Assembly: GCA_942486035.1 (NCBI GenBank)
Contig: CALNXK010000037.1
Coordinates: 2,018,501-2,082,500 of the forward strand
Reading direction: 5' to 3'
Origin: Porites lobata
Taxonomy: Eukaryota; Cnidaria; Anthozoa; Scleractinia; Poritidae
DNA: 64,000 nucleotides
A program made the translations under genes and the position numbers. A model generated the notes under the pieces. That model was not told where the DNA came from. It saw only the letters and a list, made by a program, of their open reading frames with translations, and did not search any database. Positions 60,313 to 64,000 of the stretch are shown one piece after another; the first letter of the stretch is position 1, and the number at the start of each line of letters is the position of its first letter.

Positions 60313-61058
60313 AAATCATTTCATTTACCTGTCTATCATACGCTAAGGTATCAGAGCATTAACGCAAATTTATTGATTTCAATCCTTGTCTTATTGATTT
60401 CAATCCTTGTCCACCCCAGTCAGGCTCCCCTAATAGCCGTGTTAAAAGAGTCAGGACGTCCTGAAACTTTCACTGGACACGTTTTTCCCCAAGACCAATA
60501 ATACTGAGCTCTGAAAGAGTTAAACTCGTTAATAATTTCGACTGACTATCAAGAGAAAGACATTCATTTAGGTGTAAATGTAGTGTAATAAAATTTTGAT
60601 TATTAAAGTGACATGCTAACATCACATTTACAGTTTTTAAACGCTTTGTCTTTTAACCTGATGCATTGTTTAAAAGATTCATCAGAGTAAATGCAGAAGA
60701 TTTCCATTAGATTGCCCTGAGAGCTGTGGAGCTGTCATACCGAGAGGGAAGGTAAGGTTGTAGCCACAAAGATCTCGTCCGACATGTGGCCCGTATAACA
60801 CAACTCCAATTTAGTCTGTTGCCAATTTAGTCTGTTGCCAGTTATTGATTTGCGATGGATATTTATTTACCTAACTGATAATATAATATAAAGAAATTAT
60901 ATCATTTTCTCCAAAATTATGTGCTTGCTCACTAAGCTGGACTTTTCACCTAATTATATCGCATTTCTCGTTTTTTACAGATTTTATTCCACATTAAGGA
61001 ACAATGTCCTCTGACATTAATTCCCTGCCCGTATGCTCAGATAGGCTGCACTACAAAG

Positions 61059-61755
61059 GTAATACTTTTCACGATGTACTTAAGTTGTCAGTAACCTAGG
61101 TAACGCGTGAAAAGTACAAATAGAGAGATTACAGCCTCGTCACAAAAAAATATGTCCCTTGAGTGTTGGACTTAAAGTTACAAACAGCAAATTTAAACTT
61201 TGAAAAACTGCGCATGCTTGGCTGAACATTTTTCAAAAACTCCAGTTTTAACCCGTTTTAAGGTGTTTCCATTCAGTTTCTCGGAGACAATACCGATGTT
61301 TTTCGGTCGCCTTAAAAGTGATTTTATCCTTGCACGATCGCCACAAAATTTTTACCATTGATTGACTATGAATTGAAATTTGTCAAAATGCAGTTTTTAG
61401 TAAAATCGATATCACTATGACAACAATAAACAAAAAACTTTGGTGAGGTCTCCGAAAAACTGTATCGAAACATCTTAACAAAGGATCTGTTCGATTGATC
61501 GTACTCTAGAATAAAAATCAGCAGACATTTCTGACAAATCTCTTCAACCGCAAATCTTTGGACCATTCGAATGCCACGACATTCATCTTTATTATTAATG
61601 TCCTGTATTTTTTCATGTAATAAAAGCCAAAACAAGTGATTTTTATTCCTTTTTTTTTGTTATTCTGTAAAATTGAATGCGCCCTACATAACTGTTTACT
61701 GAATTTTTATTTCGACCTTGTTTCAGTTTAACCCACTTCCGATTTATTTGTTCAG
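61059..61755 (+). other. Copy F intron 6
   Basis: No repeat or gene recognised. A minus frame of 89 codons has no domain. Confidence 0.4.
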
Positions 61756-62339
61756 ATTAAAAGAGGAGAAGTCGAATCTCACCTGCAATCTACAGTGAAA
61801 ATGCATCTTGACATAGCTTGTGTGGAGTTGGGTAATACGCAGAGGGAGTTGGCGAAGACCAAGGGACAACTTGAAGATACGTTGGTTAGATCTCAGCAAG
61901 AGTTCAAAGAGATCACAAGGAAACTTGAGGGAAAGATAAATAATCTAACAAGAAAACTTGAGATTAAGATTGATGGTATCGAGAAATTGGTGCTTTCTTC
62001 AGATGAACAAAATTATTTCAATTGGAAAGTCAGTGGCTTGGGTAAAGCCTTGAAGAAAGCTAAACATGGGGAAAAAACATCAATTCTAAGTGATCCATTT
62101 TACAGATATGCTTACAAATGTAGGTTAGTGTTGGATCCAAACGGTTACGGCATGGGAGAAAATACACACCTGTCGATATTCTTCTTTGTCATGACGTGAC
62201 GTGCTTTGCGAGGCCTATGACAGATTGCTACAAAGGGCGTGGCTTAACAACATTTGTATTGCACAAAAAACTAAAAGAAAGGCGCTATATTCTGAACGAT
62301 TCTATCTTAATTCAGGTTCAACTAACCCCACCACAATAG

Positions 62340-63640
62340 CTGTTATTCTATCTGCCACAAAAAGGTGTGCTTTAGAGAAATGACCAAGGCTTTGCTTCTT
62401 TGGGAGAATCCGAGAGTTGATTTATGATATCAGATTCTTTGGATTCGTTACGAGAACCCCCCTCCACCCGAAAAAAAATTCGTAAGAGATTCTTTAGTGT
62501 AGCAGCACTATTTGCACGAACCGGCAAGAAGAAGGGTGGTCTCCTATTTTCACAGAACTTGTCAGTTAGACTTTGTTGGATTTTGCGCACAAAGAAGGGA
62601 CGGATCTATGCCCCCCAAAACAGATTTAGATTCAGGTTCGGATCCAGTATTTTTCTTTGGAGGAGGTGCACCACTAAGGAATGGCCACGTAACTGACTGG
62701 TGACGTAAGCAAAATTTAAAACCGAATACGGAGAAGAAAGCTTTTGACTAGGCAATAATATAATGTGAACTGCTGAGAATACACATCAAACGATACAGCA
62801 GCTTTTGTATAACTGTATTAGAAAGCAGTAGGTCATCTCAGGGGGAGGGGATGCGCACCCCCAGCAGCCTACCTAGCTCCGCCCCTGAGATAGGATACAG
62901 TGTATTCGGCGTGTGAATTCTTTCAATTGAAAACTCGTTCTTGGAAAGCAAAAACCGCAAAGTCCGTTTTGGAGTCAAGAATCCAGAGTCAGGGTTAGAT
63001 GTAGTGTTTGTTTGAGCGTATTTCAGTTAGAACAAAGATAAAACAATGCACTGTACATTTTCAAGATTGTTAAAGCTAATAATCATACAATGAGAAGGCG
63101 AAAATTGTAACTGTGTTCATATTTCATTTGACTTTATTAAGTTTGTAGATGAGTCAATTGATCTGGAGACTAAACAAAACTAAAGTATTATCTTGTATGA
63201 CATAGATTTCTAAATTGAGATTATTTTTGCATTGTACATGTCCTAATTTATTCGGATTTTGATTAATTTGAGCATGGTTAGCACCACTTTTGATGTGATA
63301 GAAAATAGACTCTTTTTAATACCTTGCATGACTTTAGAAGTCTATAAGACGGAGTGAGTAGCAAACACAATATAAATGAACGTATTCGTGCAAAGAGGAT
63401 AAAGGGGCTTTTTTTATCCTCTCTTGATTGGTCTCCCTGTGTTCTCGGTCTTAATAAATCGATGTTTCTGCGAATTAAAAGTGTTTTAAAAAGCACAGTC
63501 CAACACTTTCTTATCTTTTTTCATACACTGCAGTACAGATGGGCACACATGAAGCGCATGCAAATTTTATTTTCTCTGGAAATCGTTATTTACACTTTAT
63601 AAGCGTACTCTAAATCATCCTTCAAATAATAACTCCTCAA
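62340..63640. other. 3' flank of copy F
   Basis: No gene recognised; it does not resemble the A/B/E flanks. A small inverted repeat with ATCTCAGGGG / CCCCTGAGAT ends lies at 62834-62891, probably a MITE piece. Open frames at 62424-62703 are short and featureless. Confidence 0.4.
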
Positions 63641-63644
63641 GAAA

Positions 63645-63995
63645 AAAACCCTTCAGGAAAAGCATTAGTTAGAATTAGACTAAGTAGTCATCAACTTAGA
63701 ATTGAGACAGGTAGATACGAAAACAACCCTCACATTGTAACAGTAACGAAATTAAAGATGAAAAAGATTTCCTATTAGATTGTAAGGCCTATTATCAGAT
63801 TAGAGACGTGTTTTTCTCTAAAATAGGAACTAAAATTCCAGATTTGAAATCACTTTCACACGATATATACTTTATCCTCTCTCGATCTTATGCATTCTTC
63901 TGATTATTTAATTAACTGTCGATTAGTTTTATTTATCTCGCAATGCTTTGAATTAAGAAACAAATTAATATCAATGAATGGATGACGAACTGTAA
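63645..63995 (+). mobile_element. LINE-type C-terminal fragment at right edge
   Basis: The plus strand reads KALVRIRLSSHQLRIETGRY, then after a frame break IKDEKDFLLDCKAYYQIR, matching the region after the reverse transcriptase of LINE proteins (LRIETGRY and the cysteine-containing tail). Broken and probably extending toward or past the window end. Confidence 0.55.
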
Positions 63996-64000
63996 TGTTT

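Larger units (their letters stand above)
55225..62339 (+). pseudogene. TRAF-like copy F: seven exons, MATH domain disrupted
   Basis: Exons 55225-55394, 58440-58503, 59220-59321, 59834-60001, 60677-60751, 60981-61058 and 61756 onward have AG/GT borders and open frames. The RING is complete (CAIC, CGHRFC, CRDC, CPKD), and all TRAF-type zinc fingers keep their ligands (CPSEGC, CTNKNC, CQYC, CPESC, CPYAQIGC). Exon 7 gives a longer coiled coil, then the first third of MATH (FNWKVSGL to LSIFFFVM), then stop TGA at 62197-62199. About 45 MATH codons are missing there. The domain end (FARPMTD to ILIQVQLTPPQ, stop 62337-62339) continues in another frame. The predicted product is 366 aa without a working MATH fold. 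Start ATG context is strong. It could make a RING/zinc-finger protein lacking receptor binding, hence dominant-negative, or be dead. It is the most diverged in exons 4-6. Confidence 0.8.

Noticed and set aside
62201..62383. 60-codon frame after the F stop as a separate gene
   Set aside because: It is a shifted reading of the remaining MATH exon; the homologous frame ends at 62339.

Overview
The window looks like nuclear DNA of a cnidarian, most likely a stony coral. It is AT-rich, with short exons split by long introns (GT/AG borders), and dense MITE-type repeats, Penelope-like retroelement (PLE) remnants and LINE 3' ends. The organism call is inference from repeat types and the TRAF family pattern; no search was run. 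I see no rRNA gene, convincing tRNA gene or CRISPR array.

The genes I can support all belong to one family: TRAF (TNF-receptor-associated factor)-like proteins. The full plan is seven coding exons: (1) RING, (2) last RING ligands, (3-6) a run of TRAF-type zinc fingers, (7) coiled coil plus C-terminal MATH/TRAF-C domain. Exons 1 and 2 join inside a codon (AG|G or AG|T); the other junctions are phase 0. There are six loci. A (+, exons 4-7 at 585-4440) is cut by the left edge. B (+, 8438-16316) has exons 2-7 but no RING exon. C (+, 19715-23020) has exons 1-2 only. D (-, 30287-24157) is an inverted, decayed copy. E (+, 32420-51028) is the only complete intact copy, predicted 427 aa. F (+, 55225-62339) has all seven exons but an internal deletion and frameshift in the MATH exon.

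The array grew by segmental duplication. B+C (about 7.55-23.2 kb) and E+F (about 33.08-58.68 kb) are colinear paralogous blocks, and A with its 3' flank is a third partial copy. The junction between A's flank and B lies in a short microhomology near 7545-7560 and places intergenic DNA directly against intron 1 of B, which explains the missing RING exon. C's similarity to F stops near 23.2 kb, just before inverted D.

Mobile DNA explains most of the remaining sequence. Paralogues serve as filled and empty sites, so several insertions can be bounded: a 648-bp TA-flanked element beside A, a 99-bp MITE with 9-bp target duplications in B, a PLE inverted dimer with 14-bp target duplications in E, and a 9.8-kb compound insertion in E intron 2. 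That compound block is two head-to-tail elements with the same 3' hairpin end, carrying nested TIR elements, two of them with TTAA target duplications. A PLE remnant with a GIY-YIG endonuclease fragment sits in intron 5 of A, B and E and so predates the duplications.

Biologically, E could be a RING E3 ligase/adaptor of TNF-receptor or Toll-type signalling. A (as far as seen) and B would be zinc finger-MATH adaptors, C could give only a RING fragment, and F a protein with half a MATH domain. Whether the partial copies are expressed or act as decoys cannot be told from sequence.
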